A stretch of DNA of 64,000 nucleotides from Miscanthus floridulus. Its lineage: Eukaryota > Streptophyta > Magnoliopsida > Poales > Poaceae. The number at the start of each line of letters is the position of its first letter. Position 1 is the stretch's first letter. Positions 1 through 12,444 of the stretch are shown in pieces. Below the pieces are notes generated by a model that was given only the letters and a program-made list of their open reading frames with translations, did no database searches and was not told where the DNA came from. The stretch is taken from positions 15,714,789-15,778,788 of the forward strand of contig NC_089593.1 in assembly GCF_019320115.1 (NCBI RefSeq). Direction: 5' to 3'. The position numbers were made by a program, and so were the translations under genes.

Positions 1-1043
1 AGGCAAACAGCCACATGTTTAGACGATGGACACCAGGCCCAGGGGATGAAGTTTTCGTTGCTCTTTTGTCACCTTTTTCCTGGTAGATAGGTCGATTTTG
101 AGGAATACTACTCGCCTGTTAATTACTTGGTATGGTGAAAAAGTACAAATCCTACTAGTAAGTAACAACGGGCTATATGGGTCTTCCGCCGCCTGTGTCC
201 CTTTAGAGGATGAGACGTGATAGCTAAACAGCCATCACTTTTAATAAGTCATTAGTGACGCCTGCGGCCATGACTTTAACCATCACTAGTTTGCTATGTA
301 TGGCCTATCACCCGATCTTTCAACAACACTAATGTGCTATATATGTGCATCATTATATTGTTATTACATTTCCTTCCATTACTAGTTTAAGTTTTCGCAC
401 GCAATGAATAAGATGAAGAAAATTTAAAAACCAAGCTCATGTTACTACAAGTTGATGCTAAATTAAATGCAAACCAAAGCTTGAGTTGTCGCGCAAACAA
501 CGTTAGAAAGAAAGGAAAAAAAATAACAAGCGTATATGCAGTAATTCAGGGAAACAACATGTGCTTTAGCAATGGAGATTCCATATACTCTCTAATCTTT
601 CTGAAATGTAGGGCATGCTCGGTTGACTTTTAAATTTTGCTAAGGCAATAATTTGGCAACCAAAAGTTAGACACAAATATTTATCACAGATTTGGCAAGC
701 GAAACATAAGGTATCGGCAATTTTAGGTAACCAACCAAAAAATTTGGATTATCTACAGTTTTGACGACTAAAATTTAGGTACCAACCAACCAGGCTGGTA
801 AAAAGCCATCTCATGGAAGGAGGAATCAGCGAATAAGCCGGCAAGGCATTCCCCACTAGGCTACCTGCAGTATAGGAAACCGAAGAATCAAGATGGGGAT
901 ATCCTGCGGTACCATCCGATATTTTAACCCATCCATCCAAATCCAGACGAAGGGGCAAATGGACGCACGCAATAAATCCATCGGCCCACAGTTCAGCAGG
1001 CTTAATTCGTCAGACAATCAGACCAGTAAACAGTGGAGCTGTT
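1..1043. other. Intergenic, no gene recognised
   Basis: No convincing coding region. The stretch around 210-330 has short complementary segments built on AGCCATCACT/AGTGATGGC, and 640-790 has repeated TTTGGCAA/AAATTTAGGTACC motifs. Both look like eroded DNA-transposon ends. ORFs here are short with no family resemblance. Confidence 0.4.
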
Positions 1044-1312
1044 GCGTCACGGTATCTGACACTAATTTAGAGTATTAAATATAAACTAATTATAAAACAA
1101 ATTACACGGATGAAGACTAATTTGCGAGACGAATCTATTAAGCATAATTAGGCTATGATTTTAACAACGTTGTGCTACAATAACACATGTGCTAATGATA
1201 AATTAATTAGGCTTAATAAATTCATCTCGTAAATTAGTTTCTATCAATGTAATTAATTTTATAATTAGCTTATATTTAGTCTTCATAGTTAACATCCGAA
1301 CGTTGGAGGTAA
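1044..1312. mobile_element. Palindromic AT-rich MITE (GAGACGAATCT family)
   Basis: The element is one long imperfect palindrome. It has the core GAGACGAATCTATTAAG, a GTGCTACAATAACACATGTG centre and the mirror ATTAGGCTTAATAAATTCATC. Related copies sit at about 7090-7320, 35648-35996 and 48627-48955. This is a common grass MITE; I did not settle its superfamily for this copy because no clear target-site duplication is visible. Confidence 0.7.
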
Positions 1313-4206
1313 CATTTCGTATATACCCTAGTTATGTACTGGGTCCTGTGTACACCACGTTACCCTTTCAAGCTTTGGGTGCTTTGCATGTCCCCGTGTC
1401 TACGTACACCGGCGAAAGTAATGCTGATGTATGGCTCTCTATACCAGCCTCAACGACGATGATGTCTTTAGGTGTCGTTATCCTCCTCTGAGGCCATACA
1501 TGAAAATCTTGCCTTGTTCTACTAGGCAAACGGATCGAAGGTGGTGACTTTAGCCATATCCTCGATGACGACGTCGCTTTGGAGGACCTTTTATATGTTA
1601 TATATATATATGTTCTATTGGTGTGTGGCTAGCTGTTGTCCAGTTCAGATTCTTGGGTACCTATTCGTATCTGGCATATTCCCACGGCATATGTAGGTGG
1701 AAGTGGGGATGTTTATATATACCGGGATCTTCGTTTGGGGAGGTCAGAGTTTCGAGCAGCAGATGGATTTCTTTCTCTCCCACTGTTAAGTTTGGCTCAT
1801 GCCAACATTACAGAATAACATTTCATGAAAAAGATGAATACGTACCCAAGTAATTTGAAGATTTTTAGTTCCTTCATTTTATTAGGTCGAAGTAGTTTTC
1901 TTTGGTACATATATCAGAACGTTTAGTGTCTTGGTTTTACATGTTTCATTGTTGGGATATTTGCTATCGATTTGTAATAACTGTGGTCCGATTCATTAAT
2001 TTAATGATGCCTGAACCCGGAAATCCTCCGCTATCCCCAAAAAAAAAAGATTAATCTATTGATAAACACATGATGCCAATCAACAAAATCAAAGGGGAAA
2101 AAAGCATTGTTAGTCATACTAGATATATGTTATCTTTCAACTATGTCGTAGTAGTGCGTCCTATACTAAAGCCATGTTTGTATTCTGTCTACCATGACTC
2201 GGTGTTTGGCTAGCTGTCACTTCTTTTTTTTCCCACCTAGGAGGACACATGTCATGTTCGTACACGACTAAAAATATTGTTAACTGATTTATTGTCAAAG
2301 AAAAATACTATTTATTAATCGAAAAAGCACGACTAACCAGCCCGAAACGCCTGCTAGAGGGACCCGGACGGACGGCCCTTGCGCGCGGTGAAAAGCCGCT
2401 AGAATATCCGGCCACCACCAGCGCCCAGCGGGCGGCGACGTACTGTACGGAAGGGACCATCGGGACCAAAAAAAAAAAGATTCCGTTCCGTCACACGCCC
2501 TCGCTAGCGGGAGATGCGGCACGGGATATTCGAGGCGACCTGGGAAACATTCCCGTTGCCATGGAATCGCTACCCAACCTGGGCGGTGGCCGGTGCAAGT
2601 GAGTGGTGACGAGTACTCCTACTCCTACTCTGCTGCCGCCCCAACACCGCCGAAGTGGCCGTTAGTAGTATACGAGATCGTATATCTTTTGATAAAGAAC
2701 CGTGTACAAGTTTGTATATTCGTTGGGTTGGCAAATATTCGCTCTGTAACAGCCACCAACGTATTGACATGATTTGGCTCATTTTCTTCTTGATTAGGCT
2801 AATTTTCTTCTTGATTAGGCTAATTTTCTTCTTTTCGTTCTTTGTTTCCTGAATCCTGTACTCTTGGCTTTGCTTAGCTTTGTTCTGTAATGTCTTTAAT
2901 TTTAAATAAATTATTGCCTCCAGTTTCGTAAAAAAAAAAAACGTATTACATGATTTTACCCTTTTTTTCCTTGGAAACTTTGACCCTATCATCCTTTGCT
3001 GGCTAGAAACTTACCTCAATGAAAGAACTATCGATAACCGACAACAGCTCATGATTGCCATGCGATGTTGGTGTAGGAGTTTGAACTTTGAAGCATGCAC
3101 CATCCCCCCAACCCCCCCTAAACTTGAAAACCATACATTATACACTCAAAAAGAGAGACGAGCTGCTGTCCTGCTATGGTGGCCGGAGATCCACGAGCAG
3201 TGGCAATAGCAAAGGGGAGGGCACCCCACGGCTTCCTTGTGTCCGCTATGGTGGGATCAATAGCGGCCTCTATAGCGGGATCAATATCAATAGCACATGA
3301 AAGTGCTCGCCATGGCTCTTTATTTTCGACACGACAACGACATTGTGAGCAAGGTTAGTGGGGATGTTAGAGTGCGAGCAGAGCTCCGCCCGCTATACCC
3401 ACAAGTTGGTACCAGAGCTCAAAACATAGCCTTGAGCCTAACTCCGTCCAAAAGGCTACCATGATAGTGCCTTACTTTATATATGTTTTGCTCCTCCAAC
3501 ATCAATTATCAATGTGGGACAAAACCTAACAGGGATTAGTGAGACCACAAGGATGATGAGGACGGCCAAATTTGGGTAGTAGTGGGAGAGAGAGGGGGAG
3601 AGAAAGATCTAGGGATACATGTAGAGAGGGCAGGATGCTTGCATATAGGACCCACATGCCACATCCAAGGACTACCTTGAAAGTTACTTTTAATATTGCG
3701 AGGGGGTTAAATTGTTCGGTTTTTAGTTGATGTCGTATGATGTAAGGATTTTAGAGTTGGGGTCGTATGATGTAATATAAGGTTTTTAGCAAAACCACAT
3801 TGACGAGCATTTTGAAATGGGTAATTTATATGCATGGTTTTGAAAGTTGGGGTGGGGTATTTATAAGAGTTCTTGGAGTTTCCAAACTTTGTGTCTAGTT
3901 TAGGGTGACAAATGAACTTTACTCATTTTGATTTAAGTTTTATCTAGTCTACAGGAAAATATAACACCGAATTGTTCCACTAGTATATTTGTTTGTTGTT
4001 GCAAAATTGTTTCCCATGAAAATATTGCTATGTTTTTCAGTTAATTTAAATAAACTTAAGATAAATCTAAAATACCTTTCATTTTGAAGAGGGGAAAACA
4101 CCGGCAGAATCTGGGACAACAATAACACCAAAAGGAACATATGAAATGAACTTTAATATTTACATGACATACAGATGCACGATTTCATTTCTAGCTAACC
4201 AATTCA
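1313..4206. other. Intergenic, no gene recognised
   Basis: No ORF with recognisable similarity. Contents include a poly-A tract near 2040, a threefold short tandem repeat (TTTTCTTCTTGATTAGGCTAA) at about 2777-2840, and a GC-richer patch at 2330-2650 whose ORFs are low complexity. The 3170-3400 segment has internal repeats of TATAGCGGGATCAATA. Nothing indicates a working gene. Confidence 0.4.
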
Positions 4207-4310
4207 CACTCCGTTCGCTTGATCATTTCTGTGGCTTATAAGCCGGCTGATGCTGTTTTATTATGAGAGAAAAACACTGTATCATAACTGATAGGATCAA
4301 GCGAACAGGG
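4207..4310. mobile_element. Small MITE, GTTCGCTTGATC termini
   Basis: Inverted ends CCGTTCGCTTGATC and GATCAAGCGAACAGG flank about 100 bp containing TTATGAGAGAAAAACACTGT. The same internal motif and GTTCGCT-type ends occur in the MITEs at 14381-14509 and 37815-37953, so the three belong to one family. The exact target duplication of this copy is unclear. Confidence 0.6.
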
Positions 4311-4618
4311 TTCAGTCCAAGGATTCAAAGTACACGATCATCCTTCCCAACCGTGCAGCGCATCAATCAAAGGAAGTTAACTACAACAACATACAAAATG
4401 AGGTCTGCAGGGTGCATATCACTACTATTTTTTTGGTAACTTTTATCTTACTCACAAAAACAGAGGGCAAAATGCTGGTATATATATATATACACGATTC
4501 ATGCAGCAATAGTAAAAAGCTAGCACGAAGAAGGAACTCTCAAGTTTACGTGTCTCTGTACCGCTGGACGTAAGCTAAAATGAGAAGCAAAGTTGGCGAT
4601 CGAGGCCGGCGTTCATTA

Positions 4619-4771
4619 CGCAGAGGTGGTCTGCGACGACGACGACACGGCCGGCGAGCCAGAGCAGGCGTCCCCGCTGCGCCGCCCGCCGGAGCAGCTA
4701 CTCGACTGCCTCTGCGGACGTGGCGGTTGCAGTCCGGGCGTCAACGCCGTCGTCGCCACCGGAGCGTACAC
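4619..4771 (-). other. In-frame continuation after the HHO stop codon
   Basis: Immediately after the TAG of the HHO gene, the same frame stays open for 51 codons and ends at TAA (4616-4618). The peptide is rich in Ser, Pro, Gln and Gly, begins VYAPVATTAL and ends SSSSQTTSA. Its composition fits the disordered C-terminus of a GARP regulator better than random 3' UTR. I infer that it was coding before a nonsense change, or that related alleles lack the stop. Confidence 0.5.
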
Positions 4772-6386
4772 CTAGTTGGCGGTTGTCGTCGTCGTTCCTG
4801 ACGCGTCGCCGGGTAGGTCGTGCACCTGCTGCGGCTGTGCCGCCGCCGCTGCCACCGCAGCGGCGGCAGCGTACTCCGGCGGTGGCACCCAGATGCCTCC
4901 CACCACGACGAACTGTGGTGCGGCCGGCGGCGTGACGCTGGTGCCGCTGTTATGGACCGCGACCGCCGTCGAGTTCGGCCGCCTCGTGTGCAGACGGTAC
5001 TTCTGAAGTCCCAACAAGTTCAAAATGAAGGGCAGAGTGAGAAGAGAACAGATGGTACTATGAACTGCAAATACACTCTTTTTTGAGGCAGCTACTGACC
5101 TGCAAATGGCTTTTGACCTCATCGTTGGTGAGACCGTCGACCTTCATGAGCTCCCGGATCTGCTTCGGCGTCGCCGCTGCATATATGAGCATCCATTATT
5201 AACAATTTAACTCACATTAGTTAGATTGTTAATTATTGTGTCAGAGACTAATTGTACACGATTTTGAAGTGTTGGTGATGAGGTGGTAGAATAAGGGAGA
5301 GCAACAAACCGTGGGACCCGCCGAGCTGCTGCAGCGCCTGCAGGAACCGGCGGTGGAGCTCCGGCGCCCAGCAACGCCGCGGCTTCCGGCCGGGCGCCTG
5401 CGACGCCGACTGCGCCTCCTTGTCCTTGCCGCCGCCTTTGATGCTCGCCTTATTAGTATTCCCCGCCGTGTCGTTGTCGGTGGCGCCGCCGGCCTGGTCA
5501 CAGCTGTCCCCGACCACGGCCGAGCTCGCCGCGGCCGTGGCCGACGACGAGGCCGGCAGCGGCATCTCGGTGCGCTGCTTCGGCTTCTCCTTGTCCTTGT
5601 CCTTCTCGAACGGCTGGAACGCGCCCCCGGGCTTCCGGCAGGCACTGAGCGCCACCGGCCTGCACGGCAGCAGCAGCTCATCCTGGTGGGGCTGCGGCGG
5701 GGAGGGTTGTTGTTGCTGTTGGTTACTCCAGAGCTGGACGGACTGCAGCCAGTCCGGCATGGCCTTCTTGGTCTCCGGCTGTGGCAACCGCCGCCTGCCG
5801 CTGCTGGCTCTGGCCGCTGCCGTCTCCGGATCTCCCGCCGCCGCCTCGTCGCTCTTGTCGGCATCGACGCCGTCGTCAGACGTGCCGGCAGAGCGTTGGT
5901 GGTGGGAGCTGTCGTGCTCTTCGCCGTCGTCCTCGGAAGAGGAGGACGAGAGGGTGGGCTTGAGCGGCATGAACTCCTCCAGCACGGGCCCGCCGTGGTC
6001 GCTGACCGTCTCCTCGCTGCCGCCAACGATGCTGTCCATGTGGTTCCTCATCCCCTCGATAGCTGCACAGCACACACGTACGTAGAGATTTTATGGAAGG
6101 AATGGACGACGCCGGGCGCCGACGGCGCAGGAGAAGAAGCTTGAGACGAGACGACGGCGTCGCGGAGGCGGAGCGAGAGAGCTGGCGCGCGCGTGGGCTG
6201 CTACGTTAGTGAGCGAGTCAGAGTGAGACAGAGAGAGCACTCACTCTGCGTGACGAGGTCGAGGCAGAGCGGCAGCTCGCGCTGGAACACCTGGATCTTG
6301 CGTCGCTCCTCCTCCAGCGCGAGCAGGTACTCGCTGCAGCGGCGGCGGCGGTCGGCGTGCAGGGGCGGCGGCGGGTCCATCTCCAT
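4772..6386 (-). CDS. HHO/NIGT1-type GARP (G2-like) transcription factor
   Basis: Four exons, read on the minus strand: 6386-6245, 6062-5310, 5176-5100 and 5002-4772, giving 400 residues. Donors are GTGAGT, GTTTGT and GTCAGT; acceptors are GTGCAG, ATGCAG and TTCAG. Residues 18-47 carry the family's N-terminal signature ([19 protein letters not shown]). Residues 78-82 read FMPLK and 148-159 [12 protein letters not shown], both typical of the family. The G2-like MYB DNA-binding domain spans about 275-332 ([12 protein letters not shown] ... TPKQIRELM ... [18 protein letters not shown]). Known HHO/NIGT1 proteins are nuclear repressors in nitrate and phosphate signalling. That role is inferred from family membership. 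The start is the ATG at 6384-6386. The stop is TAG at 4772-4774, with 51 more in-frame codons beyond it, so the C-terminus may be truncated. Confidence 0.9.
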
Positions 6387-7454
6387 GCTCCGTCCTGCGC
6401 TGTGCCGGTGCTAGAGCACTGATTGTTGTGCGGCGAGCCGTGGGAGAGTCGGAGAGCCCGGAGAGGTAGAAGACGAGAGGCGTGGGAAGGGAGGGGAAAA
6501 GCAATGGGGAATCGAGGTCGAGGCGTCGCGTAGGAGGCGAATCTTTCTCACGCGCGCTGGAGGCTATCTCCAACAACAACCAATCCCAAAATAAGACTCA
6601 TTCGTAGCGCTTGAAGCAAAAAGTATACATATTCGTAATTTTCTTCAATAATAAAATAAAAAAATTCTTTTAAGTTTCTATATAAGAAGATGTTTATATT
6701 TAGATTATGTTTTTCAGACAGCTCAAAATAGATCTCTCATATAACTACTCTATTAAAGACTGATTTTAAATGTCTCGTTACCATTTTGTATTGGATACCT
6801 ATATATAAGTTCCATGTTGAAGACATGCTGACGCGGGCGGGGGCCCTGGCCCAACGCCCCAACGGGATAAGACCAGGCGCGGATCAATGCGGAATCTACC
6901 CCGGGGCCCACCGGCAGCTGTGGCACTGGCACCAGCACCACTTTCTCACGTCCCAGCTCTGGAGTGGAGCGCCCAACCATACAACGATGCAAGGGAAGAA
7001 GATTCCGGAGAAAGATTCCGGAGAAATCCCCTCCCCTCTTCTACTCCATTTTTACTCTTTTTCCCCAAGTACTTGAATACATTAGCAGCTTGTTTAGTTC
7101 CCAACCAAATTCTTAAAAAGTGCTATAGTAGCCATCACATTGAATCTTACGATACGTGCATAGAGCATTAAATGTAGACGAAAAAACTAATTACACAGTT
7201 TGGTTGAAAATTACGAGACCAACGTTTTGAGCCTAATTAGTCCATGATTAAACACTAATTACCAAATAAAAACGAAAGTACTACAGTAGCCAAATTCCTA
7301 AAATTCGTAAACTAAACACACACTAGGTTAGTTTGGGGTGGCCCAATTTTATTTCCATAATATAAAATAAAATCCATGTCCATATTTAGAGCTAGCTGCA
7401 ATAAATGATAATCCCCCATTAAAAATTGACCAATGCTTCATCTCATATAACTAA
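6387..7454. other. HHO upstream region and adjacent MITE remnant
   Basis: The first 200 bp upstream of the HHO start are GC-rich and pyrimidine-rich on the coding strand, as expected of a grass 5' leader. No clear TATA box was fixed. From about 7090 to 7320 there is a diverged palindromic MITE: GCTTGTTTAGTTCCCAACC at the left, CTAAACACACACTAG at the right, and an internal GAGCCTAATTAGTCCATGAT. Confidence 0.45.
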
Positions 7455-7815
7455 GGGCAGTCCCAATGAAAAAAATTAGTAGTTTCTATAACATAGGATA
7501 CCGTACCAAAAAGTACTGCTTTCCAACCCATGGTTTCTATGAGTAATAATTATTTTCTCTTTCTCTCTCCCAACTCTATCTTCTTCCTCCAATGGAAGTG
7601 CGGCATGAGCCCCCTAGAAACTGGTGGTTTCTCCCCAATGACGATTTCATGGGTTCTTGGTGCATTGGGTCAAGAGAAGACCTGATTTCTTCATGAGGAA
7701 ACCATTTCTAGGATTTTTGCTCTCTTTCTTCATTAATTACGTTGCCATGTCAGCGTTTTGCCTACGTGGCAAGTCATTTAATAAGGATACTTTTTAATAC
7801 ACCATTAGGACTGCC
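7455..7815. mobile_element. Tourist-like MITE with TAA target duplication
   Basis: Inverted ends GGGCAGTCCCAATG (left) and CATTAGGACTGCC (right) bound 361 bp. TAA lies directly outside both ends (7452-7454 and 7816-7818). A 3-bp TAA duplication suits PIF/Harbinger (Tourist-like) elements. The interior is AT-rich and non-coding. Confidence 0.75.
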
Positions 7816-10800
7816 TAAAAACATGGATACTTTTTAATTGACTTTTGTTTCATGTCCGCCTTTGTCCGTGTGTCCTTTGTGGGATCCCGCACCCCTCGCT
7901 CTATTCCGTCCACCCTCATCGCGCCGCTGCCGCATGCACCTGCCCGGCTCCCGCGCCCGATTGCAACTTTTTTCGTGCCCGTGCGTTGATGCAGTTGCTA
8001 CGGATACACCGGTGACGAGGCCGGCTCCCTCCACGCGCGCCTGGTTGACGCCGATCCAGGACGCCCGCGCCAACGCTCGCGCCTCCTAGATCTTCGCGGG
8101 CCACCGCGCCGCTTGGATGGATGCCGAGCGTCGCCTCTAGGTCCACGCCGCCGCCGCCGCCGGGGACGAGGCCGCCTCCCTCCACGCGCGCCTCGCCGAC
8201 GCCGAGGCCGCGCCGCGCATCCCGCTTGCGTCGCACAGCACCAGGCTCAAAACCAAGGTACACACCGTGTCACATTCCCCGCGTTCAACAAAAATATCCA
8301 ATCAATTCGCCCATCTCAGGCCGCCCCGCCGTAGGGCTAGGGTTGCGCAGGGCGGCGGTGGTGTCTCGGCGCGGTCAAGAGCCCCCAGGGCGATGTCTGC
8401 ACACGTGAGATTTGTGGAGGGAGAGAGACCAGGCAGCTGCTCCGCCGCTCGGCGGCGGTGGCGGCAAGGGGAGCCATCGATTGCCAACCTGCTTCTGCCA
8501 CCGTCTCGCCTGCATCTCTGAAATCTGAATCTCCACCAAGGATTGGCAAGAGGTATGGTTTACTGCCTTCTGGATGTCTGATGGCCTATTCCTGTGTTTT
8601 CCTGGAGATTGCTGGTCCTCTGTTGCCTCAATGATAGGATCCGTGTTCTTGAGTTTGTATTTGCCATCCAGTCCGCTGTGGTATTTGTCTACGAAAACGC
8701 AGCACGAATCAAAAACAATGCGTGTTTCATGTTTCAGTCTTCGTTCGTGTTGGTGCGGATATATTTTCAGTTGTGATTTATTCGATGCCCGTTTCAGTTC
8801 TCTGGTTTTGGGACGGATGGAAATCACATCAGGTCTTGCTAATGTTTACTGCAAATTGAGTTGGTACTGGGTTATGCATTTGCAGGGCACAAAAATCATA
8901 GGCGCATCAAAGCCAAGCCTGACGCCCAGACGTTGCGCATCTCCAGCACAACAAGCTCGGTTAACGTGTCCTGAGGTCGAACTCCAGTGCACACACATCG
9001 GACCTTATAGGTGCTGGATGCGTTCTTGCCATTACACTGCTGGATGGCGTTACTCCCTAATTTCCAATGTCTACAACAAATCAAGGTGAGGGCACTCGAC
9101 ATAATAGGCTGAATGCAATGATAACCACGCAGAAGATCTGCTTGACCAAATGTCTCAATGATCTAAGGCTTATCTCAACGAAGGATTTAGTATTTGCCTG
9201 ACATCTCAATTATTTTTTTGTTTGGATTTAAATAGCAACATATTTGACTACTAAGAAATTCTGATAGTGCTGTTATCACACTGCTGGAGCTACGTAACTG
9301 CAAGAACTCTTAACTTCCATTTGATATTTTTCACTACGTAGGAGGAATGGATTTTTCATTGAAAATTTGTATTGTTCAAAGGCAATAATGAACTTGCAGA
9401 TGACGAAGCCAACAGAGGTCGCTATGCAGTCCAAGAACAATGAACTTGCTAATGTTGCTATCTTGCTTGAGAATCTCCAGCAGCTTAGCATGAACAAGTC
9501 CTCCTCCATAGCCGCCGCCCCTACCCTCGCCACAGCCCCCTACCTCACAACAGGCGTGTTACAATAATACTTGAGCTTATTGCTGTTTGTTATTTTTTTT
9601 AAAAAAATTGTATCCTCATGCATAATCCAACACTTGATCCAAGGCCGGCTTCTGCCGAGCGAGTGATACACAGACATCTCTGCATCTGAATCCTTAACAT
9701 CCTTAACTGTATCTCTCGGTGTTTGACGTTGTTGAATTGTATCTCTGTCTTTTTCTTTGTATCAGATGATGAAACCTCGAAACAATCTTAGGACACCTTC
9801 TGACACAGTGCTGGTAGCTCTGTGAGTGAGAAGACAATTCTTTTCTGATGATAATGCAAGTGCTCTTAATTTTGCCTTTTATTTTTGTTTTTGGGTATCT
9901 TTTGGTCTTTAAAATTGTTTGCTCTAGGTAGGTATCTTTACAAACTTACACTGTCATGTGATCTGTGGTATGCCAATCTAGAATTACCGTCAAATTACTT
10001 ATGCCAAAAATTGTCTGACTTGCTGTGGCTTATGTGACTATACATATTATACATTTCCTGTTTTGGTCATGTACTCATGTTAGTTTAATCTGATTATATA
10101 GACGTAGTTGTAGCCCCAATGAGGATCTCAAGACCTACCAATAGGAAGTGTTGTTTGACAATGTAAACAACAGCTGCTTCTTTCTGCTGCAAGTGTCTAT
10201 CCTTCGACCATAACCTCTGGTCTGATCTAGGATGGAGCCCCATCTGTAGTTGTTTAATTCAGCTATGGTGTGATTTAAATCGGGTCCCTGAGGGGTTATA
10301 ATAACTGCCTGTTAACTTATTAATGTCTTTTAGTTTATGAACTGTAATGATATGCTACAGACAAAAAAAACTGCAATGAAATGAAATTTCAGGCCTAATG
10401 CCACGCTTCTGTTAGACATGGCATTGACTAGAGATGCTATGATTAGGCCGAAACAAAGTTGTTTGAACATTAGCATGGCGCACTACTAGCGTTAGCACGG
10501 CGCGAGACCAATATTGTTCTAGAATTAACTTTTGACTTAATATGGTCCGTAGCATTAGCACGGGCACTATACTATAAGAATATAAATATAAATAATGGGA
10601 TGACCTCTATGGTTCTGCAGTATAGAATTTTCATCTTCCTGTACACAGTCAGTTTGGCCACCAACCAATCTTTATATTGATTTATTTGTGTTCAGTCTGT
10701 TCAACTTCAGTCATTCATAGTTTCAGCCTCACTTTAATTTTATGCAGGAACATGTTCAGTTTGGCCATAAGACAAATCTTCAGTTCGAACTTGCTGCATT

Positions 10801-11572
10801 ACAAAGCTGAACCATTTGTGCTCTCTTGAAGCAGATCCACTTGGGGCCCTTGTAGAGGTACAAAGGAATGGTGCAAAAGAATTTTTCAGCAGCTGTATAA
10901 TTTTTCAATTACACCATGGGCTGTACAGGGGGTAAATTTATATACTTGTTGGTGATAAAGCTTTCAAAAATGAATTTGCCATCAAGTTAGATCAGCTCGG
11001 TGATGATCCTGTTGATTTCCTTGCGAACATGCTTGTTGAACTTATCCAACATGATGATTATTGATCTGGGGATTCAAACGGCCCGACCGGTACATGTAAG
11101 AAGGAAAACATTTTCAAGGAGATTGAAAAGACTGAACTTGAGATTGATTCATTGGAAGGTGAATTTACATTTGTGAATATATATTTGAAGAAATCAACAT
11201 TTCTTATCCAAAAAATTGTAGACATCTAACAGCCTGATCAAATGAGCCATGGATGTCAGATTCGACAATCAATTTATTGTAAAACAGTGGTGTTACATGG
11301 CAATAGTGGTCTGATTATGTGATTATCTTTAATCCAATGATTATCTATACTATAATTTCATTGTATCAATCAAGACTTGATGTTTCTGTTTGTTCACATT
11401 AAAACTTGAAATTTTATATTCTAACTGTTCATGCTAAGTGAGAACTCATGTAATATCGATGATTAGCTATAAACGGAATGTTGGTCGTTTTTTAATGATA
11501 CAACACATGTTCAAATTTGAATTATCATGGTATAGTTTTTTTTTCCGTTGCAATGCACGGGCAATCACCTAT
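7816..11572. other. Possible Helitron-like region with gene-fragment-like pieces
   Basis: A GC-rich block (7860-8520) is followed by transcribed-looking AT-rich sequence. Short coding-like pieces occur, for example a plus-strand ORF at 9367-9567 and, at about 10960-11160, in-frame text reading LGDDPVDFLANMLVEL and then KENIFKEIEKTELEIDSLEG. I do not recognise a full gene. The region ends at a Helitron-style 3' hairpin (11545-11560). I infer a non-autonomous Helitron with captured host fragments; the 5' end was not found. Confidence 0.3.
11545..11572 (+). mobile_element. Helitron-like 3' terminus
   Basis: CCGT-TGCAATGC-ACGG can form a small hairpin and is followed about 8 bp later by CACCTA. 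Grass Helitron families I know end with a CCGTTGCAACGCACGGGC hairpin and a terminal CTAG. The final bases here are mutated. A second similar hairpin (CCGTAGCATTAGCACGGGC) lies near 10545-10570. Confidence 0.4.
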
Positions 11573-12444
11573 TCTACAATATATGTCTGTGTGGAATAGT
11601 TTTAAAGCCACACATATTTATACGGTGAGTATAACATACGTTGTTTTAAGATTTTATGAGATTTTTTAAGGCACACAATATTATCCATGTGACAGGCATT
11701 AATATCTACATATATACTCGAACCTGTGTGTATAGGATTAAATGGAGATGCAACGGAATTTATTCATGGATTTATTGACGCATAAAAGAAATGGATATCA
11801 GAGAATTCTTTCTGTCGATATAAAATATTATCTTAGCCGTATCACGGAAAAGTCTATACAGTTGAGTTTGTGAGCCTGCGATGTCGCGCTCTCCGTGACT
11901 GTGTTAATTTCACGAACTTTGCTTTTTGAATTAAATGTTATTTTAATGTCAGTATTAAATTTCACATTATTGTTATCTTATCTTGCGATCCGTGTGTTTT
12001 TAGTACAAAAGATTGAGTTGTCCTGTAGTAACGTACAGACACGCTACCTAATTTTATATATATTTATTATAAGGTTGAGGAAGGTCGGAGGTGACCATAA
12101 GATGAGGCACGAGTATCTCATGGAAGACAAAATTGGCTCCCTAGACATAGGGTGGACCAGATCGATTACTTGAAGGCCAACATCTACACGAGGGACCAGA
12201 GGCTTAGAATACGAGGCATAGATATGTAAATACCCAAAATGATGAGGTTCAATTGTAAGTGACTAGAAAAACAACATGTAAATGAAAAGGGTTATGCATA
12301 AAAGGTTTAGTTAGGCTCAATCGATAGGTTGATGCCACAAGAAAATAAAAAGGATAAAAGAAAATAAAAGAACACATGTAAAGGTGGTCCTAAAGAAAAG
12401 GAAAAGAGGTAGACTAAATCTAATCAACCACGAGTAAAAAACAA
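11573..12444. other. Intergenic, no gene recognised
   Basis: AT-rich sequence with no supported coding region. The single ORF at 11895-12173 has no recognisable domain and low-complexity composition. Confidence 0.4.

Noticed and set aside
5241..6144. Long opposite-strand and shifted ORFs over HHO exon 2
   Set aside because: They arise from GC-rich codon bias; the HHO frame alone has conserved motifs and correct splice sites.
7838..8521. GC-rich ORFs at 7.8-8.5 kb as a protein gene
   Set aside because: Several frames on both strands are equally open and compositionally biased; no motif, splice or start context supports any one.
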